This document shows, piece by piece, positions 41,307 through 49,792 of a stretch of DNA of 64,000 nt (positions are counted from its first letter, which is position 1; each line of letters starts with the position of its first letter). The translations under genes and the position numbers were made by a program. The DNA is taken from assembly GCF_900182635.1 (NCBI RefSeq), contig NZ_FXTD01000007.1, positions 1 to 64,000 of the forward strand, given 5' to 3'. The notes under the pieces were generated by a model that searched no databases, had not been told where the DNA came from, and saw only the letters and a program-made list of their open reading frames with translations. Origin of the DNA: Halorubrum cibi (GTDB lineage: Archaea > Halobacteriota > Halobacteria > Halobacteriales > Haloferacaceae).

Positions 41307-41909
41307 GTGACTGAAGAGGTCGACGAACGGAAACGTCGGACGCTGCGGCGGTTCGCCGCCGTCGGAGCGGCCGCCCCGTTCGTCGGGAGCGCGAGCGCCG
41401 CGGACGACACCAACGAGACCCGGGAGGCGATCCGCGGGTACGTCCCGTCTACGCCGGGCGCGCACTTCTCGAAGCTCCGGGACGACCTTCGACTCGGAAC
41501 GGGCGAGGCCCAGCACCACCTCCGGAGGCTCGAGGAGGACGGCGAGATCGAGTCGGCCAAGGACGCCGACTACCGCCGGTACTTCCCCGCGGGGCGGTTC
41601 GACGGCCTCGACAAGCGGGCGCTCGGCTACCTCCGACGGGAGACGCCGCGCGGGATGATCCTCGCGCTGCTCTCGGACCCCGACGCGACCGGCGCGGAGC
41701 TCGCCGACGACCTCGGCGTCTCCCGACCGACGATAAGCGCCGCGGCGGGCGAGTTGGCCGCGGCCGGCCTCCTCGACCGAAGCGAGGGCTACGAACTGAC
41801 CGAGCCGGAGCGACTGTTGACGCTCGTCGTGCGGTACGCCGATTCCTTCGACGGCGACGCGGTCGCGTTCGCCGACGAGGCGGCCGCGCTCGTCAAGTAC
41901 GACCCGTAG
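41307..41909 (+). CDS. Winged-helix regulator with a Tat-signal-like N-terminus
   Basis: The GTG-started 200-residue protein contains two winged-helix units: residues ~45-100 (HFSKLRDDLRLGTGEAQHHL) and ~112-185 (LLSDPDATGAELADDLGVSR). Before them, residues 8-32 read KRRTLRRFAAVGAAAPFVG followed by SASA and an acidic segment, which looks like a Tat signal with an AxA cleavage site. A DNA-binding protein should stay inside, so the segment may instead be a membrane anchor. TTTT-rich box ~28 bp upstream supports this start. Confidence 0.78.
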   Translation: MTEEVDERKRRTLRRFAAVGAAAPFVGSASAADDTNETREAIRGYVPSTPGAHFSKLRDDLRLGTGEAQHHLRRLEEDGEIESAKDADYRRYFPAGRFDGLDKRALGYLRRETPRGMILALLSDPDATGAELADDLGVSRPTISAAAGELAAAGLLDRSEGYELTEPERLLTLVVRYADSFDGDAVAFADEAAALVKYDP

Positions 41910-41958
41910 ACCGCGACGACGACGCAGTCGCCGACGTCTCCGGTCGGTCGCGGCGCGA

Positions 41959-42213
41959 TCAGGCCGTCACCATCCACGTCGTGCCCGACGAGTAGCCCCA
42001 CTTCTCGACGTCGAGCTCGGCGGCCGCGTCGGCGACGGCACCCATGTTGGCGCCGACCTCCTTCGCGGAGAGGCCGAGCTCCTCGGCGATCAGCCGCGAT
42101 TTGAAGTAGGTTCGGTCGTCCGCGTTGGTCCGGAGGTACTCGAGGATACGGGCCTGTTTCTCCGAGAGGCCGGCCGGTTCGACCGCGATCGGTTCCGCGC
42201 GTGCCGTGCTCAT
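41959..42213 (-). CDS. Small helix-turn-helix protein (haloarchaeal, unknown role)
   Basis: The 84-residue protein has a helix-turn-helix-like LSEKQARILEYLRTNADD... SRLIAEELGLSAKEVGANMG and ends KWGYSSGTTWMVTA. It resembles a conserved haloarchaeal one-domain family without known target. ATG 42213 is supported by TTTTGA ~29 bp upstream; 42225 is an alternative. Confidence 0.78.
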   Translation of the reverse strand: MSTARAEPIAVEPAGLSEKQARILEYLRTNADDRTYFKSRLIAEELGLSAKEVGANMGAVADAAAELDVEKWGYSSGTTWMVTA

Positions 42214-42377
42214 GTCACTACGCATGAAGGGTACCCTCAAAAGCCGGTTGGTAGACCGAGTTAACACCGCCACGTCGTGCGGTTTCGACGCGATATCGGG
42301 TCGTCCACCCCTCGCCGACGGGGCGTTCCGGTACGAAGTCCGAATCGGGGAGGACCCCGTTCCGGGAGAGTCCGTCG

Positions 42378-42896
42378 TCAGTACAGATCGGATACGAACG
42401 GTCCGAGCGCGCCGGCGACCGCGGCGGCGAGCGCGTCGGCGCGGTCGAGGCTCCCGTCGGTCAGCGCGCCGGCGGCCCCGCCGCGTCGCGCGACGCCCGT
42501 GGTGTCGAGCAAGTCGTCCATCACCGGTCCCAGCTCCGCGCCCGCCTCGACGCGGGCCGCGACGTCGTCGGGGAGCCGGAGGCTCGGACCGGCGCCGCGA
42601 CCGACGCGGTCGCCGTCGTCGACGGCCGCCCACATCACGAGAAAGAGCCCGTCGGCGCCCTCGAACCGGGCCACGCCGCCCTCGAGACCGACGCCGAGGT
42701 CGTACTCGTCCGCCTCGAGGACCGCCGCGGCGCGGTTCTCCGCGCCGGCGACGGTCTCGGCGTGGCCGGTCGGCTGCTCGCTCACGCGGGAGGGGACCGA
42801 GACGGACTCGATCGATTCGACGGTTTCGTTCGTCTCGAGCGCGCGTTCGACCGCGCGTCGTTTCACCGGATTGCCGCTGCCGACGCCGACTCGCAT
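42378..42896 (-). CDS. Inosine/xanthosine triphosphatase (DUF84/YjjX family)
   Basis: The 172-residue protein starts MRVGVGSGNPVKRRAVERAL and has SEQPTGHAETVAGAENRA and LGVGLEGGV as in YjjX. The family hydrolyses non-canonical purine triphosphates (ITP, XTP) to protect nucleic acids. It ends near the divergent small HTH gene and starts 20 bp before the next leftward gene's stop, so it may be co-transcribed with the binding protein upstream. Confidence 0.88.
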   Translation of the reverse strand: MRVGVGSGNPVKRRAVERALETNETVESIESVSVPSRVSEQPTGHAETVAGAENRAAAVLEADEYDLGVGLEGGVARFEGADGLFLVMWAAVDDGDRVGRGAGPSLRLPDDVAARVEAGAELGPVMDDLLDTTGVARRGGAAGALTDGSLDRADALAAAVAGALGPFVSDLY

Positions 42897-42916
42897 ACGG
42901 CGACTCCGTCGCGGAC

Positions 42917-43687
42917 TCACGAATACCCTTCGACGCCGAACAGCCCCGCGAGCCGCTCGATCCCGTCGATCAGCGCGGGGCTCGGCTGGTTCAGGAGCGA
43001 GTCGTCGATCACGTGGACCGGCGCGTCGATCCACTCCCTGTCGGCGACGGTCGCGGGGTCGACCCGGTCGCCGCGCCCGCAGACGTGGACGACGACGCGG
43101 TCGGGATCGGCGGCCGAGACGGTTTCGGGATCGACCTCGCGGGAGCGCTCGCCCGCCTCGAGAAACGGGTAGCGGCCGCCGGCGGCCCGAACCGCGTCGG
43201 GGACCCAGTTGCCCGCGGCCATCGGCGGATCCGACCACTCCTCGCAGTAGACCACGGGACGGTCCGCGGTCGCGTCGCCGGTCGCGTCCCCGATCGCCTC
43301 GAGCCGCTCGCGCGCGGCGGCCGCCAGTTCCGCGCCCGCGTCCGGCCGATCGACCGCCGCGCCCGTCTCCCGGAAGCCCTCGATCACGTCCTCGAGCGTG
43401 GCTGGCTCGCGGTGGTCGACGGCGAGTCCGCGCTCCCGGCAGTCCTCGGCGAGGTCGGCCTGAAGTTCGTCGCTCGTGAACACGACGTCCGGATCCAGCG
43501 CCGCGACACGGTCGAGAGAGGGGGTGAGCCAGCCCCCGACGGGGACGGGGTCGGTTCCGTGTGCGGATCCCGCGTTCGACGGGGGAGCACAGTGGTGGGT
43601 GACGCCCACTAGGCACTCGGCCGCCCCGAGCGCGGAGAGGGTCGCGGTCGCGCTCGGGGCGAGCGAGACGACGCGGGGAGCGGTCAT
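42917..43687 (-). CDS. BtuF-like periplasmic-binding-fold protein without signal peptide
   Basis: The 256-residue protein has the class III binding-protein fold (RVVSLAPSATATLSALGAAE start, LDPDVVFTSDELQA, YCEEWSDPPMAAGNWVPD). Typical BtuF proteins bind cobalamin outside the cell, but here no signal or lipobox exists. A cytoplasmic corrinoid- or metal-chelate-binding role is possible. The gene lies upstream of the DUF84 gene. Confidence 0.8.
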   Translation of the reverse strand: MTAPRVVSLAPSATATLSALGAAECLVGVTHHCAPPSNAGSAHGTDPVPVGGWLTPSLDRVAALDPDVVFTSDELQADLAEDCRERGLAVDHREPATLEDVIEGFRETGAAVDRPDAGAELAAAARERLEAIGDATGDATADRPVVYCEEWSDPPMAAGNWVPDAVRAAGGRYPFLEAGERSREVDPETVSAADPDRVVVHVCGRGDRVDPATVADREWIDAPVHVIDDSLLNQPSPALIDGIERLAGLFGVEGYS

Positions 43688-43885
43688 CGGTGACGGGTTC
43701 GCTCCCGTCGCTCGAAAACGTTCGGATCGCGTGGGGGCGCCGGATCCCCTCGCGGTCCGTCGTGATCGATCGTGTTCATTCGTCGTCGTCGCGGCGACAC
43801 GTTCCGGGTCTTTTAAGTTACGTTCGCCCGTCTATCGGACAAGACTGCTCCCGGGCGTTCTCGATTACCCGGGAGACAGAGAGCT

Positions 43886-44857
43886 ATGACCGAACGACTA
43901 CATACCAGGGGGAGTCGCACCCGTGGGGAGACGGAGGAGGAATCGGAGAGCACCGACGAGACGCTGAGCTGTCCGGAGTGTGACGGCCAGGTCATCAACG
44001 ACGAGGAGCACGGCGAGACGGTGTGTGCGGACTGCGGGCTCGTCGTCGAGGCCGACTCGGTCGACCGCGGGCCGGAGTGGCGCGCGTTCGACTCACGCGA
44101 GAAGGACGAGAAGTCCCGCGTGGGCGCGCCCACGACGAACACGATGCACGACAAGGGCCTGTCGACCAACATCGACTGGCGCGACAAGGACGCGTACGGC
44201 CGCTCGCTCGGCGCGCGCCAGCGCCAGAAGATGCAGCGGCTCCGCAAGTGGAACGAGCGGTTCCGCACGCGCGACTCGAAGGAGCGCAACCTGAAGCAGG
44301 CGCTCGGCGAGATCGACCGGATGGCGAGCGCACTCGGGCTTCCCGACAACGTCCGCGAGACCGCCTCCGTCATCTACCGCCGCGCGCTCGACGAGGACCT
44401 CCTCCCCGGCCGATCCATCGAGGGAGTCTCCACGTCGTGCGTGTACGCCGCCGCCCGGATGGCCGGCGTCCCGCGCAGCCTCGACGAGATCGCCGACGTC
44501 TCACGCGTGGAGAAGGCCGAGATCGCCCGGACGTACCGCTACGTCGTCCGCGAGCTCAAACTGGAGGTCAAGCCCGCCGACCCCGAACAGTACGTGCCGC
44601 GGTTCGCCTCCGACCTGGAGCTCTCCGAGGAGTCGGAGATGCGCGCGAAGGGCCTCCTGAAGAATGCCAAGGAGAAGGGCGTCCACAGCGGGAAGTCGCC
44701 GGTCGGCCTCGCGGCCGCCGCCGTCTACGCCGCCGCCCTCCTCACCAACGAAAAGACGACGCAGGCCGCAGTCTCGGAGGTCGCGGACATCTCCGAGGTC
44801 ACCATCCGCAACCGCTACCACGAGCTGCTCGAGGCCGAGGACGGCCTCGTCGCGTAA
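43886..44857 (+). CDS. tfb: Transcription initiation factor IIB (TFB)
   Basis: The 323-residue factor has a zinc ribbon C29-x2-C32-x14-C47-x2-C50, the B-finger/linker region (VGAPTTNTMHDKGLSTNIDW), and two cyclin-like repeats (ALGEIDRMASALGLPDNVRE, KSPVGLAAAAVYAAALLTNE) with a recognition helix SEVTIRNRYHEL. It recruits RNA polymerase to TBP-bound promoters and contacts the BRE. Haloarchaea have several TFB paralogues. Confidence 0.97.
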   Translation: MTERLHTRGSRTRGETEEESESTDETLSCPECDGQVINDEEHGETVCADCGLVVEADSVDRGPEWRAFDSREKDEKSRVGAPTTNTMHDKGLSTNIDWRDKDAYGRSLGARQRQKMQRLRKWNERFRTRDSKERNLKQALGEIDRMASALGLPDNVRETASVIYRRALDEDLLPGRSIEGVSTSCVYAAARMAGVPRSLDEIADVSRVEKAEIARTYRYVVRELKLEVKPADPEQYVPRFASDLELSEESEMRAKGLLKNAKEKGVHSGKSPVGLAAAAVYAAALLTNEKTTQAAVSEVADISEVTIRNRYHELLEAEDGLVA

Positions 44858-44898
44858 ACGCGCGACCCGAAACGCCACGTCCCGACCGCGTCTACCTC

Positions 44899-45300
44899 AT
44901 GACTCGCTCACGCGACCTCCTCTCCGGCGTCTCGCTCGTCCTCGTCGCCGGCTGGTTTCTCGTCATCACGGGTGCCGGCGGCGGCCGAGCGACGCTCGTC
45001 GTCGCCAGCATCGGCTGCGGCGTCGCGGGCGTCGCGTACCTGCTCGCCGCGGCGGACGTCGATCCCGCCGTCGCCGACCGCGATCTCACGCCCGACCGCT
45101 TCCGCGCGGTCGCGACCCTCGCGCTCGCGGGCTCGATCCTCGCGCTCGGACTCGACGGCGTCGCCGACGGCCCCGACGCGCTCTCCGTCGTCCTGATCCT
45201 CGGCGGTCTCCTCGCGATCGCCGCCGGCTGGCTTCGACTGCGTCGCGTCGGGCGCGTCGAGGCCGACAACGAGGAGCCTCGGTCGGACGGGGAGAGTTAA
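44899..45300 (+). CDS. Four-helix membrane protein of unknown function
   Basis: The 133-residue protein has four hydrophobic segments (about residues 7-25, 31-50, 67-85, 93-111) and an acidic C-terminal tail. I do not recognise a family. It lies 41 bp after tfb and 25 bp before aroD, all on one strand. Confidence 0.7.
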   Translation: MTRSRDLLSGVSLVLVAGWFLVITGAGGGRATLVVASIGCGVAGVAYLLAAADVDPAVADRDLTPDRFRAVATLALAGSILALGLDGVADGPDALSVVLILGGLLAIAAGWLRLRRVGRVEADNEEPRSDGES

Positions 45301-45325
45301 CTCCCCCACCGTCGAAGTGCCGGAC

Positions 45326-46030
45326 ATGTTCGAGGAGTTCGTTCTCGCGGCGAGCACCGCCGACCTGTCCGCGGAGCCGCGCGCCCGCGATGCGGCAGAC
45401 GCCGTGGAGTTCCGCATGGACCTCGCCGAGGACCCGCTGGACCAGCTCGCGGCCTACGACGGGGCGCTCCCGCTCGTCGTCACGAACCGCGCGGACTGGG
45501 AGGGCGGCGAGGCCGACGACCTCGGCCGGTACGACGCGCTCGCGGAGGCGATCGCGCACGACTCGGTCGTCGCGGTCGACGTCGAACTCGCCGCGTTCCG
45601 GGGGAACGCGCCGCCCGGCGAGCACTCGCACGCGACCGCCCTGCGATCGAGCGCCCGCGAGGAGGGGGTGTCGGTGATCGCCTCCGTCCACGACTTCGAG
45701 TCGACGCCGGGAGTCGGGGCGCTCGTCGACCTGCTCGCGGACGCGGCGAGCGAGGGCGACGTGGGGAAGCTGGCGACCACCGCGAACGGCCGGGAGGACG
45801 CGCTCGCGATGCTGCGCGCGACCCACGAGGCGACCGCTGCGGGCCGCCGCGTCGCGACGATGTGTATGGGCGAGCCGGGTCGCCACACCCGCGCGGTGGC
45901 CCCGGTGTACGGCTCGCGGATCGGGTACGCTCCGGTCGATGCGGCGGACGCGACCGCGCCCGGACAGTACCCGCTCGCGACGCTCCGCGGGTTGGTCGAC
46001 GGGTTACTGGAGGAGGGGACCGAGTCGTAG
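45326..46030 (+). CDS. aroD: 3-dehydroquinate dehydratase, type I
   Basis: The 234-residue enzyme dehydrates 3-dehydroquinate in the shikimate pathway. The Schiff-base lysine K148 (GDVGKLAT) and the general base H122 (ASVHDFESTP) are visible, with substrate-binding EFRMD near the N-terminus. ATG 45326 is preferred to GTG 45317 because TTAACT ~28 bp upstream gives a leaderless spacing. Confidence 0.95.
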   Translation: MFEEFVLAASTADLSAEPRARDAADAVEFRMDLAEDPLDQLAAYDGALPLVVTNRADWEGGEADDLGRYDALAEAIAHDSVVAVDVELAAFRGNAPPGEHSHATALRSSAREEGVSVIASVHDFESTPGVGALVDLLADAASEGDVGKLATTANGREDALAMLRATHEATAAGRRVATMCMGEPGRHTRAVAPVYGSRIGYAPVDAADATAPGQYPLATLRGLVDGLLEEGTES

Positions 46031-46035
46031 GCGAC

Positions 46036-47640
46036 TCAGTCGTGCCGGAAACAGCGCGATCCCGTAAAGGCCATCGCCATGCCGTGTTCGTCGGCGGCGG
46101 CGACCACGTCCTCGTCGTTGACGGAGCCGCCGGGCTGGATCACGGCCTCGATGCCGGCGTCGGCCGCCTCCTCGATCGCGTCCGGGAACGGGAAGAACGC
46201 GTCGGAGGCCATCACCGCGCCCTCGGCCGACTTCCCGTCGGCGTCCTTCTCGGCTTTCATCGCCGCGAGCGTGACGGCGTCGACGCGGGAGACCTGCCCC
46301 ATGCCGACGCCGACCGTCTCCGTGCCGGTCGCGAACAGGATCCCGTTCGACTTGACGTGTTTGAGCGTCCGCCAGGCGAACAGCATCGTCTCGACCTGTT
46401 CCTCGGATGGTTCACGCTCGGTGACGAACTCGAGGTCGTCTGCGGTCGGTGACTGGCGGTCGCGCTCCTGGACGAGCCGCCCGCCCACGATCGGCTTCTC
46501 GACGAACCGCTCGGAGAAGCGTTCCTCGCCCTCCCCCAGCGGGCCGACGTCGAGCACGCGGAGGTTCTTCTTCTCCGTGAGCACGTCGAGCGCGCTGTCG
46601 GTGTAGCCGGGCGCGACGACGACCTCCTTGAACGACTCCGCGATCGCCTCGGCGGTGTCGGCGTCACAGCGGCGGTTCAAGGCCACGATCCCGCCGAACG
46701 CCGACTTGGCGTCGGTTCGGAGCGCCCGGTCGTACGCGTCGGCGAGGGTGTCGCTCGTCGCGCAGCCGGCGGGGTTGGTGTGTTTGATCACGGCGGCGGC
46801 CGGCTCGTCGAACTCCTTTATCAGCCCGAGCGCGGCGTCGGCGTCGTTGTAGTTGTTGTACCCCATCCCTTTCGAGCCGGGGTTCAGCCCGGTCGCGCCG
46901 ACGACGCTGGCCTCCTCGCAGGCGGGGTCCGCGTACAGCGCGGCGTCCTGGTGGGGGTTCTCCCCGTAGCGCAGCGCGTCGGCGCGGTCCTCCGAGACGA
47001 ACCGCCGGGCCGGGAAGGAGCCGCCGGTGTCGCCGTCGATCCGGACCGATCGGGGGACTCCCTGCTCGTCGGTCTCGATGTCGACGTTCCCCTCCGCGAA
47101 CCACCGGATCGCCCGCGGGTACGCGGTGAACTCCGCCTCGTGGAGCACTCGTTCCTTCAGCGACGCGGCGTCGTCATCACCGTAGACCGGGACCGGCTCC
47201 TGGGTGAGTATCGGGCCGTCGTCGACGGCCTCGGTGACGACGTGGACGGTACAGCCCGTCGTCTTGACGCCCGCCTCGAGCACCTGCTCGTGGGCGTCGG
47301 TGCCGGGGAACGCCGGCAGCAACGACGGGTGGACGTTCAGGGTCGTCGGGGCAGTAGCGAGGAACTCCTCCGTGAGCACGCGCATGTACCCGTCCAGACA
47401 GACGACGTCGAAGTCGTAATCCGAGAGTCGATCGAGGATCCGGCGCTCGTGGCTCTCTCGTGACTCGCCCTCCTCGCGGGCGACGACCTCGGTCGGGATC
47501 CGGCGCTCGGCGGCGGCCTCGATGACCGGTGCGCCCTCGCGATTTGTTAACACGACGGACAGATCCGCGCCGCCCGGCGCGGCGTCGGCGATGTGTCGCA
47601 GGTTCCGTCCCCGATTGCTGGCGAGTCCGGCGATCTTCAT
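46036..47640 (-). CDS. purH: PurN-PurH fusion: GAR formyltransferase plus AICAR formyltransferase
   Basis: The 534-residue fusion has an N-terminal PurN domain (IAGLASNRGRNLRHI, NVHPSLLPAFPGTDAH with the catalytic His, VDDGPILTQ) to about residue 190. The AICAR transformylase domain of PurH follows (LRYGENPHQDAALY, IKHTNPAGCA, AFGGIVALNR, IQPGGSVNDEDV). The IMP cyclohydrolase (MGS-like) part of bacterial PurH is missing, consistent with archaea using a separate PurO. Both formyl-transfer steps of purine synthesis are thus on one chain. Divergent from purB. Confidence 0.93.
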   Translation of the reverse strand: MKIAGLASNRGRNLRHIADAAPGGADLSVVLTNREGAPVIEAAAERRIPTEVVAREEGESRESHERRILDRLSDYDFDVVCLDGYMRVLTEEFLATAPTTLNVHPSLLPAFPGTDAHEQVLEAGVKTTGCTVHVVTEAVDDGPILTQEPVPVYGDDDAASLKERVLHEAEFTAYPRAIRWFAEGNVDIETDEQGVPRSVRIDGDTGGSFPARRFVSEDRADALRYGENPHQDAALYADPACEEASVVGATGLNPGSKGMGYNNYNDADAALGLIKEFDEPAAAVIKHTNPAGCATSDTLADAYDRALRTDAKSAFGGIVALNRRCDADTAEAIAESFKEVVVAPGYTDSALDVLTEKKNLRVLDVGPLGEGEERFSERFVEKPIVGGRLVQERDRQSPTADDLEFVTEREPSEEQVETMLFAWRTLKHVKSNGILFATGTETVGVGMGQVSRVDAVTLAAMKAEKDADGKSAEGAVMASDAFFPFPDAIEEAADAGIEAVIQPGGSVNDEDVVAAADEHGMAMAFTGSRCFRHD

Positions 47641-47663
47641 GTCCGATCTCTCCGACCGATCGC

Positions 47664-47671
47664 GTTTATCC
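47664..47671 (-). promoter_or_regulatory. TATA box of the purN-purH gene
   Basis: Reads GGATAAAC on the minus strand, centred 27 bp upstream of ATG 47640. Confidence 0.55.
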
Positions 47672-47742
47672 GTTACGGTCGTCTTCGGATGAATATACAC
47701 GATCGAGGATAGGTTAACGACGTTGTCGCCATCAGCGGCACG

Positions 47743-47754
47743 AGTGTATACACT
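47743..47754. promoter_or_regulatory. Perfect 12-bp palindrome AGTGTATACACT between the purine genes
   Basis: Located in the 168-bp region between divergent purNH and purB, about 30 bp upstream of the purB TATA. A half-site TATACAC also occurs at about 47695. Position suggests a shared operator for purine control. Confidence 0.4.
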
Positions 47755-47778
47755 TCTGTGGGTACCGTCATCGACACG

Positions 47779-47786
47779 CTTTTGCG
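47779..47786 (+). promoter_or_regulatory. TATA box of purB
   Basis: GCTTTTGC centred 27 bp upstream of ATG 47809; it supports this start over the ATG at 47758. Confidence 0.5.
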
Positions 47787-47808
47787 CGCGCCATGGACAC
47801 TCGCGGAC

Positions 47809-49257
47809 ATGACCGACGACCCGATCCCCGGACTCTCACGCTCGGACCCCCTCGCGGCCGTCTCCCCGCTCGACGGTCGGTACGCCGGACGAACCGCTCC
47901 CCTCTCGCCGTACGCGAGCGAGGCGGCGCTCATGCGGGCGCGGACCCGCGTCGAGGTGGAGTACCTGATCGAGCTGGCCGACCTCGGGGCGACGCCGATC
48001 GCGGTCGACGGCGCGGAGGCGGCGGCCCTGCGCGACCTCCACGAGTCCTTCTCGGCGGAGGACGCCAGGCTGATCAAGGACCTGGAGGTCGAGGGCGCGG
48101 CCGGATACGCCGCGACCAACCACGACGTGAAGGCGATCGAGTACTTCCTGCGGGTGCGACTGGAGGAACTGGCCGAAGGCGGGACGCTGGAGGATCCGGA
48201 GCGGCTGTTCCCGTGGATCCACTTCGGGCTCACGAGCGAGGACGTCAACAACCTCGCACACCGGCTGCTCGTCGGGCCGGCGGCCCGCGAGGTGCTCGTG
48301 CCCGCGATCCGCGAGGTGCGCGACGCGCTCGTGGAACTGGCCCACGAGCACCGCGACACGCCGATGCTCGCGCGGACGCACGGCCAGCCCGCGACGCCGA
48401 CGACCTTCGGCAAGGAGATGGCCGTGTACGCCGCGCGGCTCGGTCGGACGCTCGGCCGCGTCGAGGACGCGGTCGACGACCTCTCCGGCAAGCTCGCCGG
48501 GGCGTCCGGTACCTACGCCGCCCACGTCGCCGCCTACCCCGACGTCGACTGGCCGGGCGTCTCCCGCTCCGTCGTCCGGGGGCTCGGACTGGACCACACG
48601 CCGCTCGCGACGCAGGTGAATCCGTGTGACGACCTCGCGGCGCTCTTCGACGCGTTTCGAGGGGTGAACGACGTCCTCCTCGATCTCGACCTCGACGCGT
48701 GGCTGTACGTCTCGGATCGCTACCTCGGGCAGCGCGCCGTCGAGGGCGAGACCGGCTCGTCGACGATGCCGCACAAGGTGAACCCGATCGACTTCGAGAA
48801 CGCCGAGGGGAACCTCTCGAAGGCGAACTCGGACCTGACGTTCCTCGCCGACTACGTCACGACCTCGCGGCTCCAACGCGACCTCTCGGACTCGACGGTG
48901 AAACGCAACGTGGGGGCCGCCTTCGCCCACTGCCTGATCGGCTACTCGAAGACGGCCGACGGGCTCTCGAAGGTGGTCCCGAACGAGACGGTCATGCGCG
49001 AGGAGCTGGAGGCGACTCCAGAGGTGATCGGCGAGGCGGTCCAGACGATCCTCCGGCGCGAGGGCGACACCGACGCCTATGAGCGCGTCAAGGAACTCAC
49101 TCGCGGCTCGCGGGTCACTCTCGAGGACTTCCGCGCGCTGTTCGACGACCTCGACGTCGACCCGGCCGTCCGCGAGGAGCTACGGGAGCTGACCCCCGCG
49201 GGTTACACCGGGATCGCCGCCGAGCTCGCGGACGGGGTCGCCGTCGACGACGAGTAG
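47809..49257 (+). CDS. purB: Adenylosuccinate lyase
   Basis: The 482-residue enzyme cleaves SAICAR and adenylosuccinate in purine synthesis. It carries the fumarase/aspartase-superfamily signature SSTMPHKVNP (residues 317-326), the catalytic His region ARTHGQPATPTTFGKEMAVY, and the N-terminal AVSPLDGRYAGRTAPLS typical of the E. coli-type enzyme. Divergent from purN-purH. Confidence 0.95.
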   Translation: MTDDPIPGLSRSDPLAAVSPLDGRYAGRTAPLSPYASEAALMRARTRVEVEYLIELADLGATPIAVDGAEAAALRDLHESFSAEDARLIKDLEVEGAAGYAATNHDVKAIEYFLRVRLEELAEGGTLEDPERLFPWIHFGLTSEDVNNLAHRLLVGPAAREVLVPAIREVRDALVELAHEHRDTPMLARTHGQPATPTTFGKEMAVYAARLGRTLGRVEDAVDDLSGKLAGASGTYAAHVAAYPDVDWPGVSRSVVRGLGLDHTPLATQVNPCDDLAALFDAFRGVNDVLLDLDLDAWLYVSDRYLGQRAVEGETGSSTMPHKVNPIDFENAEGNLSKANSDLTFLADYVTTSRLQRDLSDSTVKRNVGAAFAHCLIGYSKTADGLSKVVPNETVMREELEATPEVIGEAVQTILRREGDTDAYERVKELTRGSRVTLEDFRALFDDLDVDPAVREELRELTPAGYTGIAAELADGVAVDDE

Positions 49258-49278
49258 GCCGACGGCGTTCCGGGGGTA

Positions 49279-49665
49279 CTACTTCTCGACGAACTCCACG
49301 AGCACCCCGCCGGTCGACCGGGGGTGAAGGAACGCGACTTCGTGACCCCACGCGCCGAGGCGCGGCTCCTCGTCGACGAGGTCGACGCCGAACTCGCGCG
49401 CGCGGTCGAGCGCCGCGGGGAGGTCCTCGGTCGCGAGCGCGACGTGGTGGATCCCCGGTCCCTCGCGCTCGAGGTAGTCGCGTATCGTCCCGTCGGCGAC
49501 CGGTTCCAGCAGCTCGAAGTGGCCGCCGCCGTCGAGTTCGAGGAAAACGACGCGCATTCCCTCGAACGTCTCCTCGTGGGCGACCGGCGCGTCGAGGAGC
49601 CCCGAAAACGAGTCGGCGAGTCCGGCGGCGTCACGCGTGGCGACGCCGACGTGATCGAATCGCAT
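49279..49665 (-). CDS. mce: Methylmalonyl-CoA epimerase
   Basis: The 128-residue VOC/glyoxalase-fold protein has metal ligands expected at H5 (MRFDHVGVA), GHFELLEP, GIHHVAL and VLVEFVEK. It interconverts (S)- and (R)-methylmalonyl-CoA. The mutase large subunit is encoded about 1 kb away on the same strand, with an unrelated channel gene between them. Confidence 0.92.
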   Translation of the reverse strand: MRFDHVGVATRDAAGLADSFSGLLDAPVAHEETFEGMRVVFLELDGGGHFELLEPVADGTIRDYLEREGPGIHHVALATEDLPAALDRAREFGVDLVDEEPRLGAWGHEVAFLHPRSTGGVLVEFVEK

Positions 49666-49792
49666 GCCGGACCGTGGGGCGTCAGCGACTTATAGCCGAC
49701 CGCCGCGACCGCCGTGATCGAGCGGACCGCCGCGACGGAGATCGGCCGGACGGAAGGCTTTGGGTGCCGGCGAACGAAGGGGCACGCGAGTC

